Below are positions 26,728-37,672 of a stretch of 64,000 bases of DNA, in pieces. Source of the stretch: an uncultured Coriobacteriaceae bacterium (GTDB taxonomy: Bacteria > Actinomycetota > Coriobacteriia > Coriobacteriales > Eggerthellaceae); assembly GCA_902768975.1 (NCBI GenBank), contig CACXMZ010000002.1, positions 62,001-126,000 of the forward strand. The letters are read 5' to 3'. The notes beneath the pieces are model-generated. The model saw only the letters and a program-made list of their open reading frames with translations, was not told the DNA's origin and made no database searches. The translations under genes and the position numbers were made by a program. The number at the start of each line of letters is the position of its first letter. The stretch's first letter is position 1.

Positions 26728-29700
26728 CTACTTCTTGCCAAAGGCACGACGTCCTGTTGCACCCAGGGCAGCGGCGCTCAGGACAGCCAGCAGTGCAAAG
26801 CTTAGGGTTGCTGCGCCAGAGGTGTCGCCCGTCTTAGCCGTGCTCTTGGATGTGCTGGGTTTCTTTCCGGTGGATGGCTTGTCATACATGACGATACCTT
26901 TGTCGTCATAGGCCTTCCAGTCTTTGCCGTCAAAGACTTCCACCGAGCCGTCCACGTTCACGCGGAACTGGATGTCTGCCGCCAAATCATAGCCACTCGG
27001 CGCTGAAACTTCGTGCAGCTTGTACAGACCAACAGGCATCATAGGAATCGCGTGCGGCTTGTCTGTGGTAGTCCACTCAAGGCGTTCACCGTTGCCGTCC
27101 ACGGCTACCTTGCCGTCTGCGTCAAGAACCTGCAGCTTGGCACCCTTGAGTTCGGCCGTGGCACCAACAGCCTTCTTGGACACCATAATTTCAATAGCCG
27201 TGTTCGGGGTATTCGGGTGGTTGGTGCCGCTCATGCCCGTTTCAGAAGACATATCTACAACCACGATTTCCTCATCGTCACCGGGCGTATACAAACCACT
27301 AAAGTCGCCGCTGTTTGCCTCGATTACGCGATACGAAATGAGCTCGTCATTTTCGTAGGCAGGCAGATTGTCAAAGCGACCCGTCCATTCAGACGTATTC
27401 GCCGAATGTTCTTCGGTCAGCGTAAGGGTCTTACCTTCAACACATTCCCATTCGCCAGATTCGCCGACCTTGCGCCACAGCTCGAAGTTGACCGGCTTGC
27501 GGTCCTTTGCATTGCCGCCGTCGGCCCACTTCTTGGTAACCGTTGATGCTTCAGCGGAAAGCATCTGCTGGCCACCCTTCTTGTTCACGAAGGTGCCCGC
27601 TTCAACGGCGTCTAGCGTAACGCCGTTCAGGTCGTCGCGACTGTCAATCTTCTGGGCCTTGCCGCCATACGAGTCGTAAGTAGCCTTGTCGACCACAGCC
27701 ATAATGCGTTCAAAGGTTGCGCCATTGGCAGTGTCTTCAGCCTTGGCAGGGGTAATGGCAAAGGCGAATTGCGAAGCCAGTCCAGAACGCAGTACCACGG
27801 GCAGACCACCCAGGATAGTGAGGGGTTGAGTCTTCTTGGTGGGCAGGATGAATTCAGCTACGCAGAAAGATCCTTCAAGCAGTCTTGTGTCATAAGCGAT
27901 GGTGGCATCGCTGCCAACAACTTCAGTTACTTCGTACTTATATTCGCCCGGAACGTCAAGACCTGCCACGCTAAAGCAAGCACGCGTGCCTTCTTCTTCG
28001 CTGTTGCTTACCCTTTGCATAGTGACTGCCCCATTCGGGTCAGTAAGCTTAAGCTGGAAGGTAAAGGCGTCGGCCTCGGGGGCAATACTGGTGCCCGTTT
28101 CGTCTTCCATGGACTTGGTAACCCAAAGCACTACGTCGGTAGGCTGAGCCTTGGGCTTAACGGTAACCGTGTTGGACTCGTCCTTGTGCTTGTATTCAAT
28201 CTTGCCAGCAGCATTCTTTACCCCAATGACGTACGACGTCTTGTTAGGAACACCCGCATGCGCTTCGGTCGACTTAACGGGATCGTTCCCCTTATTGGGC
28301 TCAGCGCGCTCTTCCTTTTCTTCAGGGTCGATTGCGGTGTACTTCAAGTCACTCAGAGTCAGGCCGTCGGCAATCTTGGCCGTGAAGGTAACCTGCACCC
28401 ACTTGCTGCGCAACGCCGTTGCATCTTCTATGAATACCGTAAGCGTATTATTGTCGATGGTAATCGTGGCACCATTTACGGGGTCGCCCGTAGCGCATAC
28501 GGTAGCATCAGCATTTTTAACAATGGCATTACCTGCCACGTCGTTACGCGGCTTGTGATTGTCGTCGTTGTGGGAAACCACCTTAACATCGCTTGCCACG
28601 CTCACGAACTGCAGCTGCTCGTCCAGAACATCGGTGATAGTAACCGTGTCGGCGTCGCCTGTCACATAGGCCAGAATGTCGTACGTGAATTCTTCCTCAA
28701 GGTCGATTTCCTTATGGACAGCCTGAGCCACGTACTTTTCAATTTCAGGGCCTTCGGCCTTGTTGACGAAGGTGTAGGTCAGGCCATCGTCTGAAACCTC
28801 GGGGGCACCCATAGTAAAGGCATCGGCACCTGTTACTTTCCCTTCCGTAATGCTATAGCTTACGCCTTCCAGCACAGGCAGTTTGGCAAAGGTGTGGCTT
28901 GGCTTGTCTGCCGTAAGCGTTTCTTTAGCAACTTCGGTGCCGTTGTTGTCAACAACAATAGCTTCAACCGTTGCACCCGCAGGCCAGTCTACTGCCGCAG
29001 TGCCTACCATCCAGGTCTTGTTTACTTTCAGGTCGATACTGTCGGGCTTAACCGTTACCGTGTTGGATTCGTCATGGTACTTACCAGCGTTGCCCACTTC
29101 GATGTCGTAGGATGACTTGTTGCAAATACCCGTATGGTCCTTGTCGGACTGCACGGGCGCATTACCCACATTGGGAACATCGCGGCTTTCAGTAGCGTTC
29201 GCCTTGATAGTCACGTTTTCAAGGTCGGCAAGCGTCTTAGTGCCTGCCTTAATCTGGTCTTGCAGCGCCTTCTTAATCTGCGCTTGGAAAGTCACCTTAA
29301 TCCAGTGTCCACGATACGGCGTAAGGTACTGCTTGTTTGCATCGTTCAAGTCGTTTGCGATGATAACTGTCAGGTCCCTGCTCGTAAGCAGTACTTGAAC
29401 AGCATCTGCGGGCACGATGGCTGTTCCAGCACCGCTAACAGAAGCGTCCGGGTTTTCTGCCGTATAGGAGCCATTGGTCTTATGATTGTCGCTTGTGCCA
29501 AGGTCAACCACAGACACCGTGTCCTTTGTGCTTACAAATTCAAGGTCGTCAACCAGTTCGTCGGTAATAGTGATCTTATCTGCGTCACTCGTAACATAAG
29601 CAATGATGTCGTAGGTAAATACCGTATCGAGCTTAATATCTGAATGAACATCCTTTTCCACGTATTTTTCGATTTCGGGCTTTTCCGGCACCACGGTAAC

Positions 29701-32700
29701 TATGTTGGACTTGTCGCTGTACTTACCGTCGTTTCCAACCTTAATGGTATATTCAGCTTCGTTCTTGATGCCAGTATGGTCTTTCTGGGTGTCTGTCACA
29801 CTAAGCGGACTGTTGTCATTGATGGGCACGACGTCCAACTCATCTTCGGCGATAAGTTCACCAATAGACTTGCCGCTTGTGTTGACCAGCTCTACCACGC
29901 TGTCGGCCAGCTGTGCCTTAAATTCAACACGAATGAAATGGCCACGATACGGGCTCAGGTCTTCGCTGGCATAGTCAATAACACCTGTCGTGTTGTCTAT
30001 ACTGCGAATACTATTTGCGATCTTCACCACAAGTTTACCGTTTGCCGTGCTAATACTTGCCTTGTTGGTAATAGGCGTACCGCGCTTGGTAACCGTGGCT
30101 TCGGTGCTTTCTTCAGCGCCCTTGTCCGCTGTCATATGATTATTGCTTGTGCCCATGTCGTAGACTTTGACATCGGCACCGCTCTTCGCAAACTGAAGCT
30201 GCGAGTCGAGCTCGTCGGTGATTTCCAGTTCATCTGCATCGGCAGTTACGAAAGCGATGATGTCGTAGGTAAACACTTCGTCGAGACCAACAAACTTGTG
30301 GACATTCTTGTTGATGTATTTTTCAAGCGCGGACTTGGCATTGGTGATTGTGCCACCATCGGCTGCAGCTTCGCCTACCGCGGCGCCACCTTCGAATGTT
30401 GCGCCTTCGGTATCGGCCTTGCCCGAATACGTTGTGGTATAACCCGTTGCCTTGGCAGGGTCTTCCTGCGCGGCATAGCAGACAAAGCCTTCGTCCGGGT
30501 TTTCTGGGTCTATATATTCCTTAGGAAGGCCTGTCCACGAAACGGTGTAGGTGCCGTTGGTATTAGCGGTAACCACGGGTTCGTGGCTTGCCGTAATATC
30601 GAGGGCGTCTGTGCCGACAATCTTAATAAGTTTCATCCAGCTCTTAAAGGTGTCTTCTGTCATGCCTTCGGGCATCCTGTCGGCCGTTGTGCCGTCGCTC
30701 CACACCTTGGTGATTTCAAGATCTTCCGTCCCTGGCTTGACGGTAACCGTGTTGGTGTCGTAGTCGTAGCGGAAACCGGAGTCGTTGCCTACCTTGTAGT
30801 CGGCCTTGTTCTTGATACCTTCATGCTTTTCGTCAGAGTCCACAAGCGAGTTAGGATTGTTTGGATCCTTGAACTGCTTCTGAGTGGTCTTGTCGTCATC
30901 TTCTTTAGCCCAAGTGCCACTAGCAGTGAGGCTGTCCATGGTGCGATAGGCGTCACGAATACGTGCCGTAAAGCACACCTTAACCCATTTACCACGCACA
31001 CCAGAACCATCAGCAATGCCGCTCACAGAAACCGTCAGCTTTTGCGTATCGTCTTCGCCGAGGCTGCTTGCATCTGCGGGCTCGATGGTCTTGGTAACGG
31101 CAAGAGCGCTGTCAACACTTTCGATTGCAGTGCCCGCAGTATTGACCGTTGTCTTATGGTCATTCGCAGCACCAAGAACCATAATTTCAACATCGCCGGC
31201 CGCTGTTTCAAACTGCAAGGTCTTTTCCAGCGTGTCGGTAATTTCAAACTCGGTAGCATTACTGGGCACGTAAGCCATGATGTCGTAGGTAAATATTTCA
31301 TTAAAGGCTTCAAGCTCTGCGTGTACATCCTTATTAACGTACTTTTCTACCTGCGGTTCTTCTTCCTGGTTAGTAATGGTTGTGGTGCCATCTTTCGAAG
31401 AAAGCAGTGGCATGTAGTACTTGGTGCCATCGGGGAATACTTCTTCGATGGTGTATGACTTGCCCTCAATAACAGGAAGGTTTTCGAAAGTCACCTTAGA
31501 AGGCACGGTACCGTCATTCGGGCTGGGAGGCGTCATGTCAAGCGTTGCGGGTAGACCTGTTTCGCTCCACCATGAAAGATTCGAAACGTATTCGCCACCA
31601 AGCAACAGCTTAACAGTGATGCTTTCTGGTTCACCCATGCCCTCAGGCCACTTGTAAGAGATGGTCCAGGTATCGATGTCTGAAGGATCGACCTTGTCCA
31701 CCCATTTCTTCAAGACTTCCAGTTCGGTGGTCTTGGGCTTTACCGTCACGGTATTGGTGAAGTAGTCAGACGAACCTTCATCGCCGATAAAGACCTTGTA
31801 GCTTGCCTTGTTGAGGAGGCCAGCGTGCGATTTGTCGCCTTGCACATCTGCACCGTTCTTAACGGGACCATCACTCGTAACCTTTTCCCACTTAAGGGCG
31901 TTCGGATCGCTTGGGTCTTCAGAAGCGTCGCTGCCAGATTTAATCTTTTTAACGATTTCATCATAGCTCGCTTCTTTGATCTTGGCCTTGAAGGACATCT
32001 TCACCCAGAAGCTCTTATCTTCTGCGTCCTTAACCTTGCCTTCAGTCGTGCGAATTTCTTCCAGGAACCCTTCGTCCAGGGTAAGCGTTACCGTGTTACC
32101 GCCTGTAACTTCAATCTTGTAGTCCTTTTCGGTTTTACCCGGCTGCACGGGGCGCGTGTTGCTTGCTACGGCTGCCGCATTGCGAATGAAGTTACTACCG
32201 CTGGTGGTACTTACCGTACCGCTACCGCTGCCTACATGGTCATTGGTCTTGTACAGGTGTACCGCACTCAAAACCTTGTCAACGGTGGGGTTCACAAATT
32301 CAAGGTCCTTGGTTAGCGTGTCGGTAAGGACAACCTTGGTGGCGTTTGCGGGCACGTAGCCCATGACCGAATAGGTGAATTCGGTGTCGAAGCCTTCAAG
32401 GTCTACGTGTACCTTGTTGTTTACGTACTTTTCAACCTGCGGCTTGGTATTAGTTGCCGTAAAGGATTCTGTAAGTGGCGTCACGGTAACCGCGGGGTCC
32501 GCAGTCTTGTTGAAAATTTCAACCGCTCGGTTGTAGAGCGCAATTTCTTCGTCGCTTGCACTGCTTCCCGGTACAGGCACCAGAGTCCATTCAGTGTCGT
32601 CTTCTACTCCCGTTGTGTCGCCTTCAAAGGTTACATAGAACTTGCCGGATTCTGTCATCGCAAACAAGCGATTGTCGGCTTCAGCACCAAAGATAGGCAT

Positions 32701-35700
32701 GTCGGCTTCACCCGTGGTTTCCGCCAGTTTAGTAAAGCGGTCGTCGAGCAGCGCGCTCTTCATAGCCGTAAAGACCGTTGGGGAGTTTTCGGGCGAGCGC
32801 CCTGTGGTCTTGCTTTCGTTATATATAACGTCGTTGTCGCCAACCTTTGTTTCGTGCGCAATATAGCGCACGCCCTTCAAACGCGGCAAGCCAGAAACGG
32901 TAGCCTCCGGGCTAGCTTCCGTCAGAGTAACCGTAAGTTTCGTAGCACCTGCAGGAATATTCGAATCGCCATCGGCATAAGAACCAACAACCTTGCCATT
33001 GCTGTCTACATATACTGCTGTTTCAACAGGATCGCCCGCGTCATCTGCCTTGACGGAATAGACATTGAAGGTGACATTTGCAACATCATCCGGCCAGGCG
33101 CCATCGTTGCCGTCCCATTTCTTTACTGCTTTGATTTCAGTTGTTTCAGGTGCAACCGTAACCGTATTGGTCTTGTAGGTGCCTTCTGCGCCGTTACCAA
33201 ACTTTACGTTGTAGCCAGCTTGGTTGGCCATGCCTTCATGTTCTTCTTCGGAAATAACAGGCCAGTTCTTGCCGTTGCCATCCAACGTGAAGCTTCCTGT
33301 TGTCAGGTCGAGCATACGAATAGTGCCATTGTCGGGCTTCAAGCGGGCAATAGCATTTTTGTACACCTGACCGTCCGCTGCCGTTATCTCATACCACGTA
33401 GCACCCGACTTATCGTTGTTAGGTGTTGTGAAGATATGAGTATTACCTTTGGCATCTTCTGTTTGGACAAAGAGGCGCGAGCCACCTTCAGCGCCCTTAA
33501 TTAAGGTGTGGCCAATTACCAATGGCTGGTTATCAAGCTCGTCCAGCAGGGAGTCGTCAAGGTCAATCTGGCGCTTGGTATTGTTTGCCTCGGGAGGACG
33601 ACCGTTATAGCGATTGTCAGCATTATTCCAGTCATCGCTACCCTTTTCGAGCAATACCCAGGTATTGCCAGACTTGTCATTAAACGGCGTAGCGTAGTAT
33701 TCGCCACGACTTGAGTGTGCAAACAGACGACTGGGGGCTTCTACGGCCCAGTCGATTGGGTCTGGGCCAACTTCGGAAACAAGGGCTGCAACCAAGCCTA
33801 AGTCACCATTGGCAAAGGTAACGTCATGGGCATCGGGTGCCCACTTGTTCGTGCCAGTGCCTTCCCAGCTGGTGGTCTTGCCCTCAACTTCTGCCTGCAG
33901 TTCTTTCAGTGCGTCCAGGTTTCGATATTCGTCTTTGATGCGGGCATTAAAAGTAACTTGAATCCAGCGACCTGGAAGCCACTTTTCATTTGCATTGTTT
34001 ATTCCAAATACCCTGTCATCTGTAGGCTTGCTATGATCAAACGTGATCGAAAGCGTACTGCCTTCAATATTCATTGTCGGGTAGTATTTATCACCGTATT
34101 TGGGACCCCATGCAATAAAGTCAATCGGATTACCGTTATAGGTATGAAGAACAGCACCCGATGTAACAGTTCCTTCTTCTCCCGGAAGGTGGTTATTCGC
34201 CATCTTCATGGTGATAGACTGAACAGCTTTCAGGGGATCAGTAGTAGGATTGCCGTCCTTGTCTGCAAATTCCAAACCCTTCACCAAAGTATCGGTGATG
34301 GTAAGTTCGGTTGCCGACATCGGAACATAAGCCAAGATGTCATAGGTGAATTCCTGGTCGAAATTCACGATATCGGAATGCACATCCTTGTTAACGTACT
34401 TCTCGGTAATGGGCCAGTTGTCGTTTGTCATGGGGCCCGTCAGTGGTATTTCGAACAGGTAGATGCTGTAAAGTACTTCGTCGGTTACGACGATTTCCCC
34501 TGTTGCTGGGTCATAAGTAGTCTTGTAGTGCGGCGTGGCCGAAATGGAGTAATTAATATCTTCGAGGTTAAGTTCGCCCGGCGTAAAGACATAATCCGTG
34601 CATTCTACGAGTGTGCCAGAACCATCGTCTTTGAATTCATTGAACTGTATGGAAATGGGCTCAACCTTGTAGCTTCCATCAGCGTTCTTCTTGATTATCT
34701 TAGGATCACTTGTTGAGTCTTCGTACTCGGGCTCACCAAATAGGACTTTGATCTTGTCCTGCTTGTTGTTCTTCAAAGCTGCTCCAAGAGCTGTCTTGCC
34801 ACGGAAAGAAAGTGGGTCCATTTCCATGCCAGCTGTAAGCGTAAAGCCAGCACCAGTGTCGATGTTTTCCCCTGTATAGACCAGGGTGTAGAGCTTCGCT
34901 GTGCCATGTTCTGCCTCTGCAGACATGGGGAAAACAAATCGTCCATTCCAAGTATTGCCAGCAGGTGCAAGTTCTTCAATGGTATCAAATTCCGTCTCGG
35001 GCGGATTAGCTACGCCGTCAAGGGGAACGTTGGCAAGAATGGCTTTACCTTTTGCTGTTTCGGCACTTACCTGAATGGTGACCGGAGCTTTCTCGACACT
35101 GTTGGCCCATTCCTTTTCAACGCTTAAAGTTGCAGAAGGTGTAGCCTGGTCGCCAGCAGTACCAAAGATAAAAGTACCGTCGGCCGCAAGACCGCCGCCG
35201 TGCCTGGAAAGGTTGCCATATACTTCAACCTTAAGAGCTTCATCTCGCATTGCGGCCGGGTTGTTGTTGACAAGGTTGAGACGCCCGCTCGAAACCGTGG
35301 ATTCGTACTTTTCTTTGGTGTTTTCGTTCGTCCAATTGGCGTCTGTGAGGCCATTGATGACCACGGTGCCTTTGTTGCCCGTGTCGGCATGGAAGTCGCT
35401 GCCGCCGGCAACGCCCGAACGGGACGCAGTGGACGTTTGGCTATTGTTCTTTGCATCTGCCAGGTCTGGGTCCCACAAAGTCTTGTGGTAGGCGCCGGTT
35501 GCGTTGAAGGGGGCACCTGGAGCGCCCGTTGCCCAGTTGTCCGTAATAATTACTTCATCGGGTTCATTGGCATCGAATATGGTATTGCCATAAGCGCACA
35601 GCCACACACCGCCACCGGTGCCTTGGGCGCCCGTGCCATCAGTCCAGTCGTCAGTGTTGCCCTTACCTTTACCGCCCGTAACTTGTCCACTCAGAATATC

Positions 35701-37233
35701 GCCCGTGTCGCCACAAGTCGTTGGGTCTTGAAGCAGTGTTTGCATGGGCGCGTTAAGTGCATCCCAACCATTACCCCACTTTTGCGCAAGAATATCGCTA
35801 TTAGGTGCAGTAGCTGCGTCGCGGGCCTTCTTTTCACCCGACACGGATGCATTGTCGTGGACGTAGAGACCTGTCATCTGAACGGTGTATTCATACTTCG
35901 GATGGTCGCCCATAACATACATGGCACCGCCAAGCATGCGGCCCATGTTGTAGGACAGTTTTCCGCCTTGAATATTGACACCATCTGAATCTGCGAGAAC
36001 AGCACCGCCACGAGTGAAAGCGGTATTCTCAGTAAGCGTGCCACCTTCCATGAAGAATTCGCCATCTTTACGGCTATCGAACTGAGGATGTAAACCATCG
36101 TCGCCACTCATGCGACCCAGCAGCCAGTCAACACCGTTTTCGGTTGCATACACAGCACCGCCGCCAAACCAAGCAACGTTTTTTGACATAGTGCCGCCAG
36201 TCATCAAAATACGGCCGCCCTGTTCTGCGGTAGAACCGCCACCAAACTGTACACCCACGTTCTGGGCAATGGTCGTGCCTTCTTTGATGTTGACTTGAGT
36301 ATTGGGACCAGAAGCCATAATACCGCCCGTGTCGGCGCGGTTGTTCTGAATAGTGCCTTCAACGATACCCTTGGCACCGTCTTTGTAAATAACAGCACCG
36401 GCAGTAGCCGTAATACCAGATCCTGGAACGCCGTCGTCAATACCAGCGTTTGTGCTGCGAGGGCGACCAGAGTAATTACCACTGTTAGCCTTCTGGGCTG
36501 ACACGTTCGGAACACGTGGGACATTGGGTGGCGCACCCTTAACGTACTGCTTGATGGTCTGAGCATCGTTGTTGGCTTTAGCGTCGTCAACGATATAGCC
36601 AACAAGGTTGTTCTTAATAACACCCTTACTACCAATGTTAAACATGGCGTTTGAGCCATTTGCCACAACGGGCGCCACATAACGCGGCGTGTCAGCCTTG
36701 TTGCGGGATGTTACAAAGTCGGAAATAGTGCCATTAAGGGTAGCTGTACCGCCACGTTCAACCTGGATGAAGAAACCTTTAGGGTCGTAAGTCTTACCGT
36801 CTGCGCTTACATCACCTGTGAATTTATCGGCGGTATAGGTAGTAGGTTCTGGACAGATTCCACTTGTACCGTCTGTACTTGTTTTGCCAGAAAGGGTAAC
36901 GCCCTCGCCAATGGTGAGCTTGCCGCCGTTTGCAACTTTGAACATGGAATCGTAGGACGTACGACCAGCTTTGGAATAGATGGTCTTACCACCCGTAATG
37001 GTAACTTCATTGCTGATGGTGATTGTGCCTTCGGCAACAATGTCATTGGCAAGCGTGATAGTGCCACCATCTGCCACCGCAGCTTGAAGCCCGTTCCAGT
37101 CAGTGACTGTTGCGTCTGCCCATGCTTCATCCGCTTGGGTAAACGCCATGCCGGCGCATGCCAGCGCACATGCCAGCATGAATGCTGCGAGTGTGGCATA
37201 CCATTTACGTGCTTGTGTCTTACAGAGCTTCAT
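26728..37233 (-). CDS. Giant sortase-anchored adhesin, 3501 residues
   Basis: Predicted cell-wall-anchored surface protein. A signal peptide ends near AWA (about residue 39). Residues about 40-640 look like a right-handed beta-helix with many short Gly/Asn/Thr repeats. Six repeats follow, starting near residues 944, 1603, 1963, 2304, 2520 and 2830, each opening with a form of EKYVNKDVH...FTYDIxAYV and closing with SNTVTVKP. They resemble fimbrial isopeptide D2-type domains, the opening Lys and closing Asn being candidate cross-link residues. CNA-B-like modules (KKWDGNDG, KVWSDGT, KTWMVG, KKWADGGN) and a SpaA-like domain (about 3330-3440) alternate or follow. The C-terminus is STAKTGD, a hydrophobic helix and a basic tail. 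No classical LPxTG is present. Likely role: adhesion. Confidence 0.85.
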   Translation of the reverse strand: MKLCKTQARKWYATLAAFMLACALACAGMAFTQADEAWADATVTDWNGLQAAVADGGTITLANDIVAEGTITISNEVTITGGKTIYSKAGRTSYDSMFKVANGGKLTIGEGVTLSGKTSTDGTSGICPEPTTYTADKFTGDVSADGKTYDPKGFFIQVERGGTATLNGTISDFVTSRNKADTPRYVAPVVANGSNAMFNIGSKGVIKNNLVGYIVDDAKANNDAQTIKQYVKGAPPNVPRVPNVSAQKANSGNYSGRPRSTNAGIDDGVPGSGITATAGAVIYKDGAKGIVEGTIQNNRADTGGIMASGPNTQVNIKEGTTIAQNVGVQFGGGSTAEQGGRILMTGGTMSKNVAWFGGGAVYATENGVDWLLGRMSGDDGLHPQFDSRKDGEFFMEGGTLTENTAFTRGGAVLADSDGVNIQGGKLSYNMGRMLGGAMYVMGDHPKYEYTVQMTGLYVHDNASVSGEKKARDAATAPNSDILAQKWGNGWDALNAPMQTLLQDPTTCGDTGDILSGQVTGGKGKGNTDDWTDGTGAQGTGGGVWLCAYGNTIFDANEPDEVIITDNWATGAPGAPFNATGAYHKTLWDPDLADAKNNSQTSTASRSGVAGGSDFHADTGNKGTVVINGLTDANWTNENTKEKYESTVSSGRLNLVNNNPAAMRDEALKVEVYGNLSRHGGGLAADGTFIFGTAGDQATPSATLSVEKEWANSVEKAPVTIQVSAETAKGKAILANVPLDGVANPPETEFDTIEELAPAGNTWNGRFVFPMSAEAEHGTAKLYTLVYTGENIDTGAGFTLTAGMEMDPLSFRGKTALGAALKNNKQDKIKVLFGEPEYEDSTSDPKIIKKNADGSYKVEPISIQFNEFKDDGSGTLVECTDYVFTPGELNLEDINYSISATPHYKTTYDPATGEIVVTDEVLYSIYLFEIPLTGPMTNDNWPITEKYVNKDVHSDIVNFDQEFTYDILAYVPMSATELTITDTLVKGLEFADKDGNPTTDPLKAVQSITMKMANNHLPGEEGTVTSGAVLHTYNGNPIDFIAWGPKYGDKYYPTMNIEGSTLSITFDHSKPTDDRVFGINNANEKWLPGRWIQVTFNARIKDEYRNLDALKELQAEVEGKTTSWEGTGTNKWAPDAHDVTFANGDLGLVAALVSEVGPDPIDWAVEAPSRLFAHSSRGEYYATPFNDKSGNTWVLLEKGSDDWNNADNRYNGRPPEANNTKRQIDLDDSLLDELDNQPLVIGHTLIKGAEGGSRLFVQTEDAKGNTHIFTTPNNDKSGATWYEITAADGQVYKNAIARLKPDNGTIRMLDLTTGSFTLDGNGKNWPVISEEEHEGMANQAGYNVKFGNGAEGTYKTNTVTVAPETTEIKAVKKWDGNDGAWPDDVANVTFNVYSVKADDAGDPVETAVYVDSNGKVVGSYADGDSNIPAGATKLTVTLTEASPEATVSGLPRLKGVRYIAHETKVGDNDVIYNESKTTGRSPENSPTVFTAMKSALLDDRFTKLAETTGEADMPIFGAEADNRLFAMTESGKFYVTFEGDTTGVEDDTEWTLVPVPGSSASDEEIALYNRAVEIFNKTADPAVTVTPLTESFTATNTKPQVEKYVNNKVHVDLEGFDTEFTYSVMGYVPANATKVVLTDTLTKDLEFVNPTVDKVLSAVHLYKTNDHVGSGSGTVSTTSGSNFIRNAAAVASNTRPVQPGKTEKDYKIEVTGGNTVTLTLDEGFLEEIRTTEGKVKDAEDKSFWVKMSFKAKIKEASYDEIVKKIKSGSDASEDPSDPNALKWEKVTSDGPVKNGADVQGDKSHAGLLNKASYKVFIGDEGSSDYFTNTVTVKPKTTELEVLKKWVDKVDPSDIDTWTISYKWPEGMGEPESITVKLLLGGEYVSNLSWWSETGLPATLDMTPPSPNDGTVPSKVTFENLPVIEGKSYTIEEVFPDGTKYYMPLLSSKDGTTTITNQEEEPQVEKYVNKDVHAELEAFNEIFTYDIMAYVPSNATEFEITDTLEKTLQFETAAGDVEIMVLGAANDHKTTVNTAGTAIESVDSALAVTKTIEPADASSLGEDDTQKLTVSVSGIADGSGVRGKWVKVCFTARIRDAYRTMDSLTASGTWAKEDDDKTTQKQFKDPNNPNSLVDSDEKHEGIKNKADYKVGNDSGFRYDYDTNTVTVKPGTEDLEITKVWSDGTTADRMPEGMTEDTFKSWMKLIKIVGTDALDITASHEPVVTANTNGTYTVSWTGLPKEYIDPENPDEGFVCYAAQEDPAKATGYTTTYSGKADTEGATFEGGAAVGEAAADGGTITNAKSALEKYINKNVHKFVGLDEVFTYDIIAFVTADADELEITDELDSQLQFAKSGADVKVYDMGTSNNHMTADKGAEESTEATVTKRGTPITNKASISTANGKLVVKIANSIRSIDNTTGVIDYASEDLSPYRGHFIRVEFKAQLADSVVELVNTSGKSIGELIAEDELDVVPINDNSPLSVTDTQKDHTGIKNEAEYTIKVGNDGKYSDKSNIVTVVPEKPEIEKYVEKDVHSDIKLDTVFTYDIIAYVTSDADKITITDELVDDLEFVSTKDTVSVVDLGTSDNHKTNGSYTAENPDASVSGAGTAIVPADAVQVLLTSRDLTVIIANDLNDANKQYLTPYRGHWIKVTFQAQIKKALQDQIKAGTKTLADLENVTIKANATESRDVPNVGNAPVQSDKDHTGICNKSSYDIEVGNAGKYHDESNTVTVKPDSIDLKVNKTWMVGTAAVDWPAGATVEAIVVDNNGTEVAKETLTADKPSHTFAKLPVLEGVSYSITEGKVTGADAFTMGAPEVSDDGLTYTFVNKAEGPEIEKYVAQAVHKEIDLEEEFTYDILAYVTGDADTVTITDVLDEQLQFVSVASDVKVVSHNDDNHKPRNDVAGNAIVKNADATVCATGDPVNGATITIDNNTLTVFIEDATALRSKWVQVTFTAKIADGLTLSDLKYTAIDPEEKEERAEPNKGNDPVKSTEAHAGVPNKTSYVIGVKNAAGKIEYKHKDESNTVTVKPKAQPTDVVLWVTKSMEDETGTSIAPEADAFTFQLKLTDPNGAVTMQRVSNSEEEGTRACFSVAGLDVPGEYKYEVTEVVGSDATIAYDTRLLEGSFCVAEFILPTKKTQPLTILGGLPVVLRSGLASQFAFAITPAKAEDTANGATFERIMAVVDKATYDSYGGKAQKIDSRDDLNGVTLDAVEAGTFVNKKGGQQMLSAEASTVTKKWADGGNAKDRKPVNFELWRKVGESGEWECVEGKTLTLTEEHSANTSEWTGRFDNLPAYENDELISYRVIEANSGDFSGLYTPGDDEEIVVVDMSSETGMSGTNHPNTPNTAIEIMVSKKAVGATAELKGAKLQVLDADGKVAVDGNGERLEWTTTDKPHAIPMMPVGLYKLHEVSAPSGYDLAADIQFRVNVDGSVEVFDGKDWKAYDDKGIVMYDKPSTGKKPSTSKSTAKTGDTSGAATLSFALLAVLSAAALGATGRRAFGKK

Positions 37234-37426
37234 TTCAGGTCCCTTCCAACAGGATTCCTTAATAACTTATCTAGGCAATATTGCTTTGTAAATTCTTGTG
37301 CGTAACATGCCCCATTTGTTCTTCGTTTTACTACTTCGTTTTATGACGCTTCAATGTTTGGGGACACGAATGCCCCGCTCGTTTATAGCCACGTAACATT
37401 AAACCTTATTTGGTGGCTTTAGTCAA
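37234..37426 (-). promoter_or_regulatory. Promoter and 5' leader of the giant adhesin
   Basis: On the minus strand TTGACT (37421-37426) and TTTAAT (37398-37403) lie 17 bp apart, a good promoter. The leader is about 155 nt and contains a small hairpin GGGG-CATTCGTG-TCCCC (about 37362-37378). I looked for a c-di-GMP riboswitch because adhesins often carry one, but saw no match. Confidence 0.65.
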
Positions 37427-37602
37427 TAAAAATACCAGGTCAGACCAAATGTATAGTAAAGCAACAGGAATTGTATTACTTTAGACGTAAAAAGGGAGGT
37501 TTTTTGCGTCAAATATACCTGTTTTATTGTCCTCCCGTCCCTTTTTGAAACAGTGGGTTTTATCCTATTTTTCACTCTGTCCGCGCTTCCTCGCGTTTCC
37601 CC
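37427..37602. other. Intergenic gap, unexplained hairpin
   Basis: No coding frame stands out. AAAAAGGGAGG (about 37487-37497) and CCTCCC-GT-CCCTTTTT (about 37532-37548) can pair with a small bulge, forming an AT-tailed stem of unknown purpose. Confidence 0.35.
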
Positions 37603-37634
37603 AAAAGAAAGAACCCCGCCGGAGCGGGGTTCTT
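37603..37634 (-). terminator. Terminator of nrfA
   Basis: Minus strand: GAACCCCGC-TCCG-GCGGGGTTC followed by TTTCTTTT, about 40 bp past the nrfA stop. Confidence 0.9.
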
Positions 37635-37672
37635 AATGGCCCTTAAGCTTTCAGTTAGTTGGGAGGTTCTAA

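Noticed and set aside
29644-31458. 604-codon plus-strand open frame inside the adhesin gene
   Set aside because: It is antisense to the intact 3501-residue surface protein, with no domain sense and no ribosome site. A shadow of repetitive Thr/Val/Asp codons on the other strand.
37234-37426. c-di-GMP riboswitch upstream of the giant adhesin
   Set aside because: Considered because adhesins are often under such control. The leader lacks the aptamer sequence blocks I know; only a small hairpin is present.
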